A stretch of DNA of 64,000 nt from Streptomyces sp. CB01201. Its GTDB lineage: Bacteria; Actinomycetota; Actinomycetes; Streptomycetales; Streptomycetaceae. The notes below the pieces were generated by a model, which saw only the letters and a list, made by a program, of their open reading frames with translations, ran no database searches and was not told the origin of the DNA. The position numbers were made by a program, and so were the translations under genes. Positions 36,420-44,662 of the stretch are shown here, in pieces; position 1 is the first letter of the stretch; each line of letters begins with the position of its first letter. Location of the stretch: positions 1-64,000 of the forward strand of contig NZ_NNBJ01000011.1 in assembly GCF_002803085.1 (NCBI RefSeq). The letters run 5' to 3'.

Positions 36420-37501
36420 GAACCGCCCTCGTCATCGGTACCGGACTCATCGGCACCTCTGCCGCCCTGGCCCTCAGCGGCCGGGGCGTCACCGTTCACC
36501 TCGTCGACCACGACCCGGGCCAGGCCCGCACCGCCGCGGCCCTCGGCGCCGGCACGGACGAGGCGCCCGAGGGCCGCGTCGACCTCGCCGTCGTCGCCGT
36601 GCCGCCCGCGCACGTGGCCGCGACCCTGGCCGAGGCGATCCGCGGCGGCGTGGCCCGCGCGTACATCGACGTGGCCAGCGTCAAGGGCGGGCCGCGCCGC
36701 GAGCTGCTCGCGCTCGGCTGCGACCTGAACTCCTACATCGGCACGCACCCCATGGCGGGCAAGGAGCGCTCGGGCCCGCTCGCGGCCACCGCCGACCTCT
36801 TCGAGGGCCGGCCCTGGGTGCTCACGCCGACCCGGGACACCGACACCGAGGTGCTCAACCTGGCGCTCGAACTGGTCGCGCTGTGCCGGGCGGTGCCGGT
36901 CGTCATGGACGCCGACGCCCACGACCGGGCCGTCGCGCTCGTCTCGCACACCCCGCAGCTGGTCTCCTCCATGGTCGCCGCCCGTCTCGAAGAGGCCGAC
37001 GAGACGGCGGTACGGCTGTGCGGCCAGGGCATCCGGGACGTGACGCGCATCGCCGCCTCCGACCCCCGGATGTGGGTGGAGATCCTCTCCGCCAACCCGG
37101 GGCCGGTCGCCGACGTGCTGTCCGGGATCGCCGCCGACCTCGACGAGACCGTGCGCGCCCTGCGCTCGATGGAGTCCGCCGACGAGGACAAGCGGCGCGG
37201 CGGCGCGGCCGGCATCGAGGACGTGCTGCGGCGCGGCAACGCGGGCCGGGTCCGGGTGCCCGGCAAGCACGGGGCGGCGCCCGCCACGTACGAGGTCGTC
37301 GCCGTGCTGCTCAGCGACGAGCCGGGCGGCCTCGCGCGGCTGTTCGCCGACGCGGGCCGGGCCGGGGTCAACATCGAGGACGTCCGGATCGAGCACGCCA
37401 CCGGCCAGCAGGCGGGCCTGGTCCAGCTGATGGTCGAGCCGGCCTCGGCCCCGGGGCTCACCGCGGCGCTGCGGGAGCGGGGCTGGTCGATCCGGCAGTG
37501 A
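36416..37501 (+). CDS. tyrA: Prephenate dehydrogenase
   Basis: A 361-residue NAD(P)-dependent enzyme that oxidises prephenate to 4-hydroxyphenylpyruvate. The Rossmann motif is VIGTGLIGTSAALAL at residues 6-20; THPMAGKERSGP near 106-117 includes the catalytic His and the substrate-binding region, and ALVSHTPQLVSS the second conserved His. A C-terminal ACT domain (about 285-361, VAVLLSDEPGGLARLFADAG) should give feedback control by an aromatic amino acid. Its GTG overlaps the aroH stop. The stop-codon region is duplicated (37489-37521). Confidence 0.94.
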   Translation: MRTALVIGTGLIGTSAALALSGRGVTVHLVDHDPGQARTAAALGAGTDEAPEGRVDLAVVAVPPAHVAATLAEAIRGGVARAYIDVASVKGGPRRELLALGCDLNSYIGTHPMAGKERSGPLAATADLFEGRPWVLTPTRDTDTEVLNLALELVALCRAVPVVMDADAHDRAVALVSHTPQLVSSMVAARLEEADETAVRLCGQGIRDVTRIAASDPRMWVEILSANPGPVADVLSGIAADLDETVRALRSMESADEDKRRGGAAGIEDVLRRGNAGRVRVPGKHGAAPATYEVVAVLLSDEPGGLARLFADAGRAGVNIEDVRIEHATGQQAGLVQLMVEPASAPGLTAALRERGWSIRQ

Positions 37502-37521
37502 CGGCCGATCCGGGAGTGACG
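37489..37521. repeat. Duplicated tyrA stop region
   Basis: GATCCGGCAGTGACG (37489-37503, containing the tyrA stop) is followed 18 bases later by GATCCGGGAGTGACG (37507-37521). Confidence 0.75.
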
Positions 37522-37631
37522 CGGTCGTCCCGACCGGGCGGGACGGGGGGCTCGCACGAGCCAGTAACCTTGTGGGGGGCGGATTTGCGCCCCGAGCATC
37601 CCCGCCCCGTACCAGGAAGGTGTCCGTCACC

Positions 37632-38327
37632 GTGGAAACCGCCGCCCGGACCGCTCCGGCAGCAGTGATTGTCGCCATCGACGGCCCCTCCGGCACCGGC
37701 AAGTCCAGCACCTCCAAGGCCGTCGCCGCCAAGCTCGGCCTGAGCTACCTGGACACCGGCGCCCAGTACCGGGCGATCACCTGGTGGATGATCAGCAACG
37801 GGATCGACATCGACGACCCGGCGGAGATCGCCGTCGCGGCCGCCAAGCCCGTGATCGTCTCCGGCACCGACCCGTCGGCGCCGACCATCACGGTCGACGG
37901 CGAGGACGCCTCGGGCCCGATCCGCACCCAGGACGTCACCTCGAAGGTCAGCGCGGTCAGCGCGGTCCCCGAGGTACGGGCCCTGATCACCCAGCTCCAG
38001 CGCGACATCGCGGCGGCCGCCGTCCTCGGCATCGTGGTCGAGGGCCGTGACATCGGCACCACCGTGCTGCCCGACGCCGACCTGAAGGTGTTCCTCACCG
38101 CGTCCCCCGAGGCGCGGGCGGCCCGCCGCAGCGGCGAGCTGAAGGGCTCCGACGTGGCGGCCACCAGGGAAGCCCTGATCAAGCGGGACGCGGCCGACTC
38201 CGGCCGCAAGACGTCCCCGCTGGCCAAGGCGGACGACGCGGTCGAGGTGGACACCACCGAGCTCACCCTGGACCAGGTCATCGAGTGCGTGGTCACCCTG
38301 GTCGAGGAGAAGCGGGCCGCCAAGTGA
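37632..38327 (+). CDS. cmk: Cytidylate kinase
   Basis: A 231-residue (d)CMP kinase that phosphorylates CMP to CDP. The P-loop IDGPSGTGKSSTSKA lies near residue 17; YLDTGAQYRAITW binds the nucleotide monophosphate (AQYR where many Cmks read ALYR or AMYR), and VVEGRDIGTTVLPDADLKVF is the family signature. The C-terminal lid region has RDAADSGRKTSPL. GTG 37632 is preferred: AGGAAGG ends 11 bases upstream; GTG 37620 overlaps that site. It overlaps plsC by 4 bases and begins the conserved cmk-plsC-der operon. Confidence 0.93.
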   Translation: METAARTAPAAVIVAIDGPSGTGKSSTSKAVAAKLGLSYLDTGAQYRAITWWMISNGIDIDDPAEIAVAAAKPVIVSGTDPSAPTITVDGEDASGPIRTQDVTSKVSAVSAVPEVRALITQLQRDIAAAAVLGIVVEGRDIGTTVLPDADLKVFLTASPEARAARRSGELKGSDVAATREALIKRDAADSGRKTSPLAKADDAVEVDTTELTLDQVIECVVTLVEEKRAAK

Positions 38328-38974
38328 CAGCAGTTCCTGTCTCCGAGCGGGGCGCGGAGATCGGGCGCCGCATCGGTGTCGGCCTGATGTACGGCCTGTG
38401 GCGGCCGCGCGTGCTGGGATCCTGGCGGGTTCCGGCGGCCGGCCCGGTGATCCTCGCCGTGAACCACTCGCACAACATCGACGGACCCATGGTCATGGGC
38501 ACCGCCCCGCGCGGCACCCATTTCCTGATCAAGAAGGAAGCCTTCGTCGGGCCGCTCGGCCCGTTCCTCGAAGGCATCGGCCAGCTCAAGGTGGACCGGT
38601 CGGTCGCCGACCGCACCGCGATCACCGACGCGCTCGCCGTGCTCGACGGCGGCGGTGTCCTCGGCATCTTCCCGGAGGGCACCCGGGGCGACGGCGACTT
38701 CGCCTCGCTGCGGGCGGGCCTGGCCTACTTCGCCGTACGGTCGGGGGCGCCCATCGTGCCGGTGGCGGTCCTGGGAAGCACCGAGCGCCGCGGCCGGTTG
38801 ATAAAGGGGCTGCCGCCGCTGCGCAGCCGGGTCGACGTGGTGTTCGGCGACCCCTTCGAAGCGGGCGACGGCAGCGGCAGACGCACCCGCAGAGCCCTGG
38901 ACGAGGCCACCGTCCGCATCCAGGACCGGCTCACCGGCCACCTGGAGACCGCCAGGCGCCTGACCGGGCGCTAG
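38324..38974 (+). CDS. 1-acyl-sn-glycerol-3-phosphate acyltransferase (PlsC-like)
   Basis: A 216-residue PlsC-family acyltransferase, membrane associated, that adds a fatty acyl chain to lysophosphatidic acid. The catalytic H-x4-D is NHSHNIDGP near residue 46, the phosphate-binding motif is FPEGTRGDGD near 117, and PIVPVAVLGS follows. The GTG start overlaps the cmk stop as GTGA. This gene lies between cmk and der in Streptomyces genomes generally. Confidence 0.91.
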   Translation: MTAVPVSERGAEIGRRIGVGLMYGLWRPRVLGSWRVPAAGPVILAVNHSHNIDGPMVMGTAPRGTHFLIKKEAFVGPLGPFLEGIGQLKVDRSVADRTAITDALAVLDGGGVLGIFPEGTRGDGDFASLRAGLAYFAVRSGAPIVPVAVLGSTERRGRLIKGLPPLRSRVDVVFGDPFEAGDGSGRRTRRALDEATVRIQDRLTGHLETARRLTGR

Positions 38975-38989
38975 GCCAGACTTTCAGTA

Positions 38990-39013
38990 GTGGACCGCTC
39001 GATCGCGGTCCAC
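38990..39013. promoter_or_regulatory. Hairpin between plsC-like gene and der
   Basis: GTGGACCGC (38990-38998) pairs with GCGGTCCAC (39005-39013) around TCGATC. There is no T-run. It lies 31 bases before the der start and may moderate read-through or protect the der mRNA. Confidence 0.5.
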
Positions 39014-39044
39014 CGATCACCACGATGAACGAGGTACGGACTTC

Positions 39045-40499
39045 ATGAACGACCAGCACGAACACGGAGCGCTCGGCGACGCCGAGTACGCGGAGTTCAT
39101 GGAGCTCGCCGCCGAAGAGGGCTTCGACGTCGAGGACGTCGAGGAGGCCCTCGGCGAAGCCGGCCACGGCCCGCTGCCGGCCCTCGCCGTCGTCGGCCGC
39201 CCCAATGTCGGCAAGTCGACCCTGGTGAACCGCATCATCGGCCGTCGCGAGGCCGTGGTCCAGGACAAGCCGGGCGTCACCCGCGACCGCGTCACCTACG
39301 AGGCCGAGTGGGCCGGGCGCCGCTTCAAGGTCGTCGACACCGGCGGCTGGGAGCAGGACGTCCTCGGCCTCGACGCCTCCGTCGCCGCCCAGGCCGAGTA
39401 CGCCATCGAGGCCGCCGACGCCGTGGTCTTCGTCGTCGACGCCACCGTGGGCGCCACCGACACCGACGAGGCCGTCGTCCGGCTGCTGCGCCGGGCCGGC
39501 AAGCCCGTCGTGCTCGCCGCCAACAAGGTCGACGGCATGTCCGGGGAGTCCGACGCCGCCGTCCTGTGGTCGCTCGGCCTCGGCGAGCCCTACCCGATCT
39601 CCGCGCTGCACGGCCGCGGCACCGGCGACCTGCTCGACGAGATCCTCAAGGCCCTGCCCGAGGCCCCGCCGCAGCGCTTCGGCACCTCGGTGGGCGGCCC
39701 CCGCCGCATCGCCCTCATCGGCCGTCCGAACGTGGGCAAGTCCTCGCTCCTGAACCAGGTCGCCAAGGAGGACCGGGTCGTCGTCAACGCCCAGTCCGGC
39801 ACCACCCGCGACCCGGTCGACGAGCTGATCGAACTCGGCGGCATCACCTGGAAGTTCGTCGACACGGCCGGCATCCGCCGCCGCGTCCACCTCCAGGAGG
39901 GCGCCGACTACTACGCCTCGCTGCGTACCGCCGCCGCCGTCGAGAAGGCGGAGGTCGCGGTCGTCCTCATCGACACCAGCGAGTCGATCTCCGTGCAGGA
40001 CCAGCGCATCATCACGATGGCGGTGGACGCCGGGCGCGCGCTCGTCATCGCCTACAACAAGTGGGACACCCTCGACGAGGAGCGGCGCTACTACCTGGAG
40101 CGCGAGATCGAGACCGAGATGCAGCAGGTCGCGTGGGCGCCCCGGGTCAACGTCTCCGCGCTGACCGGCCGCCACATGGAGAAGCTGGTTCCGGCGATCG
40201 AGACCGCGCTGGCGGGCTGGGAGACCCGGGTCCCCACCGGCCGCCTCAACGCCTTCCTCGGCGAGCTGGTGGCCGGCCACCCGCACCCGATCCGCGGCGG
40301 AAAGCAGCCGCGCATCCTGTTCGGCACCCAGGCGGGCACCAAGCCGCCGCGGTTCGTCCTGTTCGCCTCCGGCTTCATCGAGGCCGGCTACCGGCGCTTC
40401 ATCGAGCGCCGGCTGCGCGAGGAGTTCGGCTTCGAGGGAACCCCGATCCACATCTCGGTGCGGGTGCGCGAGAAGCGCGGACGCAACCCCAAGAAGTAA
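39045..40499 (+). CDS. der: Ribosome biogenesis GTPase Der (EngA)
   Basis: A 484-residue double-GTPase needed for maturation of the 50S ribosomal subunit. Residues 1-45 are an acidic extension seen in actinobacteria. G1 motifs are GRPNVGKST near 51-59 and GRPNVGKSS near 226-234; G3 motifs are DTGGWEQ and DTAGIRR; G4 motifs are NKVD and NKWD; a C-terminal KH-like domain ends RVREKRGRNPKK. All GTPase motifs are intact. ATG 39045 has GAGGT nine bases upstream. It is the last gene of the cmk-plsC-der group. Confidence 0.96.
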   Translation: MNDQHEHGALGDAEYAEFMELAAEEGFDVEDVEEALGEAGHGPLPALAVVGRPNVGKSTLVNRIIGRREAVVQDKPGVTRDRVTYEAEWAGRRFKVVDTGGWEQDVLGLDASVAAQAEYAIEAADAVVFVVDATVGATDTDEAVVRLLRRAGKPVVLAANKVDGMSGESDAAVLWSLGLGEPYPISALHGRGTGDLLDEILKALPEAPPQRFGTSVGGPRRIALIGRPNVGKSSLLNQVAKEDRVVVNAQSGTTRDPVDELIELGGITWKFVDTAGIRRRVHLQEGADYYASLRTAAAVEKAEVAVVLIDTSESISVQDQRIITMAVDAGRALVIAYNKWDTLDEERRYYLEREIETEMQQVAWAPRVNVSALTGRHMEKLVPAIETALAGWETRVPTGRLNAFLGELVAGHPHPIRGGKQPRILFGTQAGTKPPRFVLFASGFIEAGYRRFIERRLREEFGFEGTPIHISVRVREKRGRNPKK

Positions 40500-40510
40500 C
40501 TCCCTCACGG

Positions 40511-40573
40511 GAGCCGGGAGCCGGGAGCCGGTGGCCGGTGGCCGGTGGCCGGTGGCCGGTGGCCGGTGGCCGG
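40511..40573. repeat. Tandem 7-mer array after der
   Basis: Nine tandem 7-mers: three GAGCCGG followed by six TGGCCGG, starting 11 bases after the der stop. The perfect copies suggest recent slippage and likely length variation between strains. Confidence 0.9.
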
Positions 40574-40585
40574 GAGAGTCTGGAG

Positions 40586-40625
40586 CCGGGATTCCGTAAG
40601 GGAGCAACTCCCTTGCGGAATCCGG
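40586..40625. terminator. Terminator after der
   Basis: ATTCCGTAAGGGA (40591-40603) pairs with TCCCTTGCGGAAT (40609-40621) with one T-G pair, extended by CCGG on both sides. It lies between the convergent der gene and the gene at 40627. Confidence 0.75.
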
Positions 40626-40626
40626 T

Positions 40627-41013
40627 TCAGAGCCCCCTGCGGGGGCCGGGCGGCAGGGCCGCCGGGAGCTGGTGCTGCCCGGCGTACTGCCGCCCGTTCG
40701 CGTTCATCGCGGGGTGCACATGCCAGTTGCCGGCGTAGGTGGCCGGGAAGTGCTGGGTCTGGTGGCCCGTCTGGTACCCGGTGCGGCTGCCGTGCGTCCC
40801 CGTCCCGAACCCGCCGATGGCGCCGAAGCCGGTGAAGCCGAGGTCCTCCTCGCCGGACCGGTCACCGGGCAGGGCGCGGAAGGACCGGAGGTACTCCGAG
40901 TACAGCGCGTCGTAGATCGGCGTGGGGGAGTGGGCTCCCGAGGCCTCGCCCGAGGGGCGCATGGCGGGGATCTGGGACTGGTACGGCTGGCGCGAAGGGT
41001 CGTATGTGTGCAC
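40627..41013 (-). CDS. Tyr/Gly/Gln-rich hypothetical protein
   Basis: A 128-residue polar protein of unknown function, with no signal peptide or membrane segment. It is rich in Gly, Tyr, Gln, His and Pro; a short central part (PIYDALYSEYLRSFRALPGD) may be helical. I know similar low-complexity proteins in Streptomyces but no assigned family. The GTG at 41013 has no ribosome site, so the true start may be the ATG at codon 18. Confidence 0.6.
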   Translation of the reverse strand: MHTYDPSRQPYQSQIPAMRPSGEASGAHSPTPIYDALYSEYLRSFRALPGDRSGEEDLGFTGFGAIGGFGTGTHGSRTGYQTGHQTQHFPATYAGNWHVHPAMNANGRQYAGQHQLPAALPPGPRRGL

Positions 41014-41141
41014 GTATGTGCCAACGACCCCGTACGCCCGGGGATGCGGGGTGTTCCGGCTTATCGGTAGCGCGCCGCCCGGTGCCCCACGCCCCTATCC
41101 GCGCCCGCCCCGGGCCTGCCGGGACGGGCGCGCGGGAACCG

Positions 41142-41921
41142 TCAGGTGCCGGCCAGCGGCATCGCCGCGGCCACCAGCCGGCCATTGGCGGCGGCCTTCT
41201 CCAGCGCGTCCCTGAGCAGGTCCTCGCGCGGCTGCTGGCCGATCATGCCGACCGGGGCCGCGAAGACCAGGACGCGCTGGGACTTGTTGGCGGCGGCGCG
41301 CCAGCCCTCCGTCACCTGGAGCGGCTGATGGGCCTGCCACCACGACACCGAGCCGCTGCCGCCGCCGGTGCCGGGCTGAAGGACGGCGTGCAGCTGACCC
41401 ATGGCGAGCAGCACGGACCAGCCCGGCAGCACGGCGGGCAGCCGGCCCATGTCGGTCACCGGGGCGAAGCCCTGCTCGATGAGGAGCGGCAGGAATTCAT
41501 CGGTGCTGCCGCCCGAACCGGCCCGGGCGATCGGGCCGGTCGGCTCGACGACGAGCGCCGGATGCAGATCCCCCTCGATCAGGACCAGGCCGCTGGTGAT
41601 GCCGAGCACGGCCTGCTCGGGCGAACCGCCGACCGCCGCCGGGTCCTCGCCGGTGATGGAGCGTACGGCGCCCTGGAGCTGCTCCTCGGCGACCTGGACG
41701 ACCTGGGAGGGGATGCAGCTGGCGTGGGCGAAGGCGAGTACGGCCGTTTCCTCGCCGACGAACAGGACGGTGCTGGTGCGCTCCTGCTCGGAGTCGCCCG
41801 GCGTGCGGCAGGAGGTGCAGTCATAGCTGCCCGGGGCGTTCTCGCCGGCGAGCAGCCGCTCGGCTTCTTCGTCGCCGATCTCGGCGCGGACGTCCTCACT
41901 GACGTCGAGCATGCGCGGCAC
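41142..41921 (-). CDS. Conserved-type hypothetical protein with CxxC
   Basis: A 259-residue soluble protein I cannot assign. A CTSC motif near residue 35, with another Cys at about 69 (FAHASCIPSQ), might bind metal. The rest alternates predicted strands and helices (VLGITSGLVLIEGDLHPALV; QRVLVFAAPVGMIGQQPRED) and looks like a folded enzyme or adaptor. The GTG at 41921 has AGGAG six bases upstream. A 503-base gene-free region lies upstream. Confidence 0.8.
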   Translation of the reverse strand: MPRMLDVSEDVRAEIGDEEAERLLAGENAPGSYDCTSCRTPGDSEQERTSTVLFVGEETAVLAFAHASCIPSQVVQVAEEQLQGAVRSITGEDPAAVGGSPEQAVLGITSGLVLIEGDLHPALVVEPTGPIARAGSGGSTDEFLPLLIEQGFAPVTDMGRLPAVLPGWSVLLAMGQLHAVLQPGTGGGSGSVSWWQAHQPLQVTEGWRAAANKSQRVLVFAAPVGMIGQQPREDLLRDALEKAAANGRLVAAAMPLAGT

Positions 41922-42424
41922 GGGTGGCTCCTAGGAACTGAGTGGATGCGCCGGGCGGTTCCCGGCTTCTCTCGTACAAACGACAACGGGTGATCTGTGG
42001 CCGGAGTCACGCGCGACGCCGGACGGAATCGAACCGCCGCCAGCGGAGGGTGAATCCGCCCCCGGAACCGCTCACTCCCCGTCAACGCATGTGGGGGACA
42101 CGGAAGTTGGGGCGGTGAGCTGACTCACAGATCACTTCGCCGACAGGTCGACAAATCATGAAATCAAGCGATTCAGTGGGTGACCGGAAAGCGCCGCTAC
42201 TTCCGGTAACGGGCAACTGGCCTTGCAGGACGGGCCGTTGGTTGATGCCGGAGCCCGCAGGTCCCTAGATTCCAGCGCCGTGTGCATCGAGCACCGCCCG
42301 GGAACGCCCGCCGGCCGCACAGCCAGCACGACCTTCCGGCGGGCGGGGCAGCGCGGAACGAGGCGCCGGACGCGCCGAGGGCCGCACCGCCCAGGGGGAC
42401 CCCGGGTCCTTCGAGAGGGATTTC
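41922..42424. other. Long gene-free region before the rpf-like gene
   Basis: No gene is visible in these 503 bases. They hold an IR at 42183-42207 (ACCGGAA and TTCCGGT), the promoter at 42242-42271, and a 10-bp stem at 42305-42345 (CGCCCGCCGG with CCGGCGGGCG) in the leader. 42110-42240 is AT-richer than the rest. A c-di-AMP riboswitch occurs upstream of rpfA in other Streptomyces, but I could not fit its conserved core here. Confidence 0.55.
42242..42271 (+). promoter_or_regulatory. Promoter of rpf-like gene
   Basis: TTGATG (42242-42247), an 18-base spacer and TAGATT (42266-42271) match the housekeeping consensus well. The leader would be about 147 bases with a strong hairpin. Confidence 0.6.
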
Positions 42425-43117
42425 ATGTCCGTTGGTACCAGTGGTTCCAGCTCCGCACGCAGGCGTGGCACGGCAGCGCTGATCGGAGCCGCGATCGCGG
42501 CTCCGGCCGCCCTGCTCGGCGTCACCGCCGGCCCGTCCGCCGCGGCGGACGCGGGTGTGTGGGACCGCATCGCGCAGTGCGAGAGCGGCGGAAACTGGCA
42601 CATCAACACCGGGAACGGCTACTACGGCGGGCTCCAGTTCGACGCCGGGACCTGGCGGGCGCACGGCGGCGGGGCGTACGCCGCCACCGCCGACCGGGCC
42701 AGCCGGGCCGAGCAGATCGCCGTGGCCACCAAGGTCAAGGACGCGCAGGGCTGGGGGGCCTGGCCGGTCTGCTCGCGCCAGGCGGGCGCGTTCGGCAGCG
42801 CCCCCGGGGCGGGAGCGCCGGCCCGCCCGAAGAAGCAGGCCGAGCAGCCCGGCCGGGCGGCGCCGAAGGCGCACAAGGCGCCGGCGCCGCAGCCGGCGGA
42901 GGCCGGGCAGCGGCGTGCGGAGGCCGGGCAGCGGTCCGGCGCTCCGCTCCGCGCCGAGCGCGTGGCCGCCGGCTCCTACACGGTCCGGGGCGGGGACACG
43001 CTGTCCGCCATCGCCGCGGCCCACGGCTCGGGATGGGAGGCGCTGTACGCGGCCAACAAGGCCGTCATCGGCGATGACCCGGATCTGATCCTGCCCGGGC
43101 AGCAGCTGCGGATCTGA
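42425..43117 (+). CDS. Secreted Rpf-type transglycosylase with LysM domain
   Basis: A 230-residue exported cell-wall enzyme. A basic N-terminus and hydrophobic stretch (ALIGAAIAAPAALLGVTAG) form a signal peptide with cleavage near residue 41 (SAAA). The Rpf/transglycosylase-like domain covers about 43-118: GVWDRIAQCESGGNWHINTG contains the catalytic Glu, and GYYGGLQFDAGTWRAHGG follows. An Ala/Pro/Lys/Gln linker leads to a C-terminal LysM (SYTVRGGDTLSAIAAAHGSG, about 184-229) that binds peptidoglycan. Rpf proteins cleave glycan strands and stimulate spore germination and growth. The ATG has GAGAGGGA just upstream. Confidence 0.93.
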   Translation: MSVGTSGSSSARRRGTAALIGAAIAAPAALLGVTAGPSAAADAGVWDRIAQCESGGNWHINTGNGYYGGLQFDAGTWRAHGGGAYAATADRASRAEQIAVATKVKDAQGWGAWPVCSRQAGAFGSAPGAGAPARPKKQAEQPGRAAPKAHKAPAPQPAEAGQRRAEAGQRSGAPLRAERVAAGSYTVRGGDTLSAIAAAHGSGWEALYAANKAVIGDDPDLILPGQQLRI

Positions 43118-43214
43118 TGGCCGGGGCCCCGTCCGGCCGCCCGGCCGGGGCCCGTAGCCCCCGCACCGCAGCGCCGCGCGCCCCCGTTCCTCCCCGGGTG
43201 GACCCCGGGTGGTC

Positions 43215-43257
43215 CGATCCGCTCGTGGAGTACAGGCGATCCGCTCCTGGAGTACAG
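43215..43257. repeat. Two 21-bp direct repeats
   Basis: CGATCCGCTCGTGGAGTACAG (43215-43235, shown here as one unit of 21) differs by a single base from the copy at 43237-43257; a short third match AAGTACAG follows at 43272. The 22-base period, two helical turns, and the position 125-170 bases before the glycosyltransferase suggest an operator. Confidence 0.65.
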
Positions 43258-43381
43258 ATGAAGGACACGCCAAGTACAGTCCGTATCTGTCCGAAGGATT
43301 TCGGTCCTCATCCGTCCGGATGGTCAAACGATCAAGACCACGATCGGCTGACCGATCGCACGACCAAGGGATGCCTGGCCC

Positions 43382-44662
43382 ATGCACATCTCGTTCCTGC
43401 TGCACAACGCGTACAGCCTGGGCGGCACCATACGGTCGACCTTCAACCTCGCGGGCGAGCTCGCCCGGCGGCACGACGTCGAGATCGTCTCCGTCTTCCG
43501 CCACCACGACGAGCCCACGCTGCCCGCCCCCGAGGGCGTCCGCCTCAGGCACCTCGTCGACCTCCGCAGGAACGGCCCCGGATACGAGGGCGACCACCCC
43601 GATCACCAGCGGCCGGCCAAGGTCTTCCCGCGCGGCGACGGCCGCCACAGCCAGTACAGCCGCCTCACCGACGCCCGGATCGGCGCCCACCTCGCGGCGA
43701 TCGAGGCCGACGTCGTGGTCGGCACCCGGCCCGGCCTGAACGTCCACATCGCCCGCGAGACCCGCCCCGGTGTGGTCCGCGTCGGCCAGGAGCACCTGAC
43801 CCTGGCCGGGCACAGCTACCGGCTGCGCAGCGAGATAGCCCACTCCTATCCGCAGCTCGACGCGATCACCACGGTCACCCGGGCCGACGCCGACGCCTAC
43901 CGGGCCCTGCGCCTGCGCGGTGTCCGCCTCGACGCGGTGCCCAACTCGGTGCCCGCACCCCGCGTGGAGCCCGCCTCCGGCGAGAGCAGGCTGGTGGTGG
44001 CGGCCGGCCGGCTCACCCCGGTCAAGCGGTACGACCTGCTGGTGCGGGCCTTCGCGCAGGTGGTCGCCGTACGGCCGGACTGGCGGCTGCGGATCCACGG
44101 CGCCGGCGACGCCTTCGGCAACGAACGCGGCGCCCTGCGCAACCTCATCGACGATCTCGGCCTCTACAACCATGTGTTCCTCATGGGTGTGGCCGGTGAT
44201 CTCGACGGCGAGTGGATCAAGGGATCCCTCGCGGCCGTGACCTCCAGCCACGAGTCCTTCGGCATGACCATCGTCGAGGCCATGCGCTGCGGCCTCCCGG
44301 TCGTCTCCACCGACTGCCCCCAGGGGCCGCGCGAGATCATCGACGACGGAGTGGACGGCCGGCTCGTCGAGACCGGCAGCGTCGACGCGGTGGCCGCGGG
44401 CCTGCTCGAACTGATCCAGGACGACGCGCTGCGCCTGCGCATGGCCAAGGCCGCCCTGGACAGCTCCCGGCGCTTCGACCCGGCCGCGATCGCCGAACGG
44501 CACGAGGCGATCTTCGGCGAACTGCACGCCCGCGGCGCCGGCAGCCGCTCCGCCGGGGCGCTGCGCGACGGTCTCCACCGGGCCCGCAGCACGGCCCTCG
44601 ACGGGGCCTACGCCCTGCGCCACAAGGCCGCCTCCGTGCTCCGGAAAGGGCAGACCGCATGA
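43382..44662 (+). CDS. GT4-family glycosyltransferase
   Basis: A 426-residue GT-B fold enzyme. The acceptor half starts HISFLLHNAYSLGGTIRSTF; the donor half has VVAAGRLTPVKRYDLLVRAF, LRIHGAGDAFGNER, SSHESFGMTIVEAMRCGLPV (the E-x7-E motif with its two Glu) and ISTDCPQGPREII-like sequence. Relatives make teichoic acids, capsule or other envelope glycans; the exact product is unknown. The ATG at 43382 has AAGGGA ten bases upstream. It overlaps the next gene as ATGA. Confidence 0.9.
   Translation: MHISFLLHNAYSLGGTIRSTFNLAGELARRHDVEIVSVFRHHDEPTLPAPEGVRLRHLVDLRRNGPGYEGDHPDHQRPAKVFPRGDGRHSQYSRLTDARIGAHLAAIEADVVVGTRPGLNVHIARETRPGVVRVGQEHLTLAGHSYRLRSEIAHSYPQLDAITTVTRADADAYRALRLRGVRLDAVPNSVPAPRVEPASGESRLVVAAGRLTPVKRYDLLVRAFAQVVAVRPDWRLRIHGAGDAFGNERGALRNLIDDLGLYNHVFLMGVAGDLDGEWIKGSLAAVTSSHESFGMTIVEAMRCGLPVVSTDCPQGPREIIDDGVDGRLVETGSVDAVAAGLLELIQDDALRLRMAKAALDSSRRFDPAAIAERHEAIFGELHARGAGSRSAGALRDGLHRARSTALDGAYALRHKAASVLRKGQTA

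Noticed and set aside
41922..42424. c-di-AMP (ydaO) riboswitch
   Set aside because: The conserved core could not be aligned by eye; kept only as a question for a covariance search.
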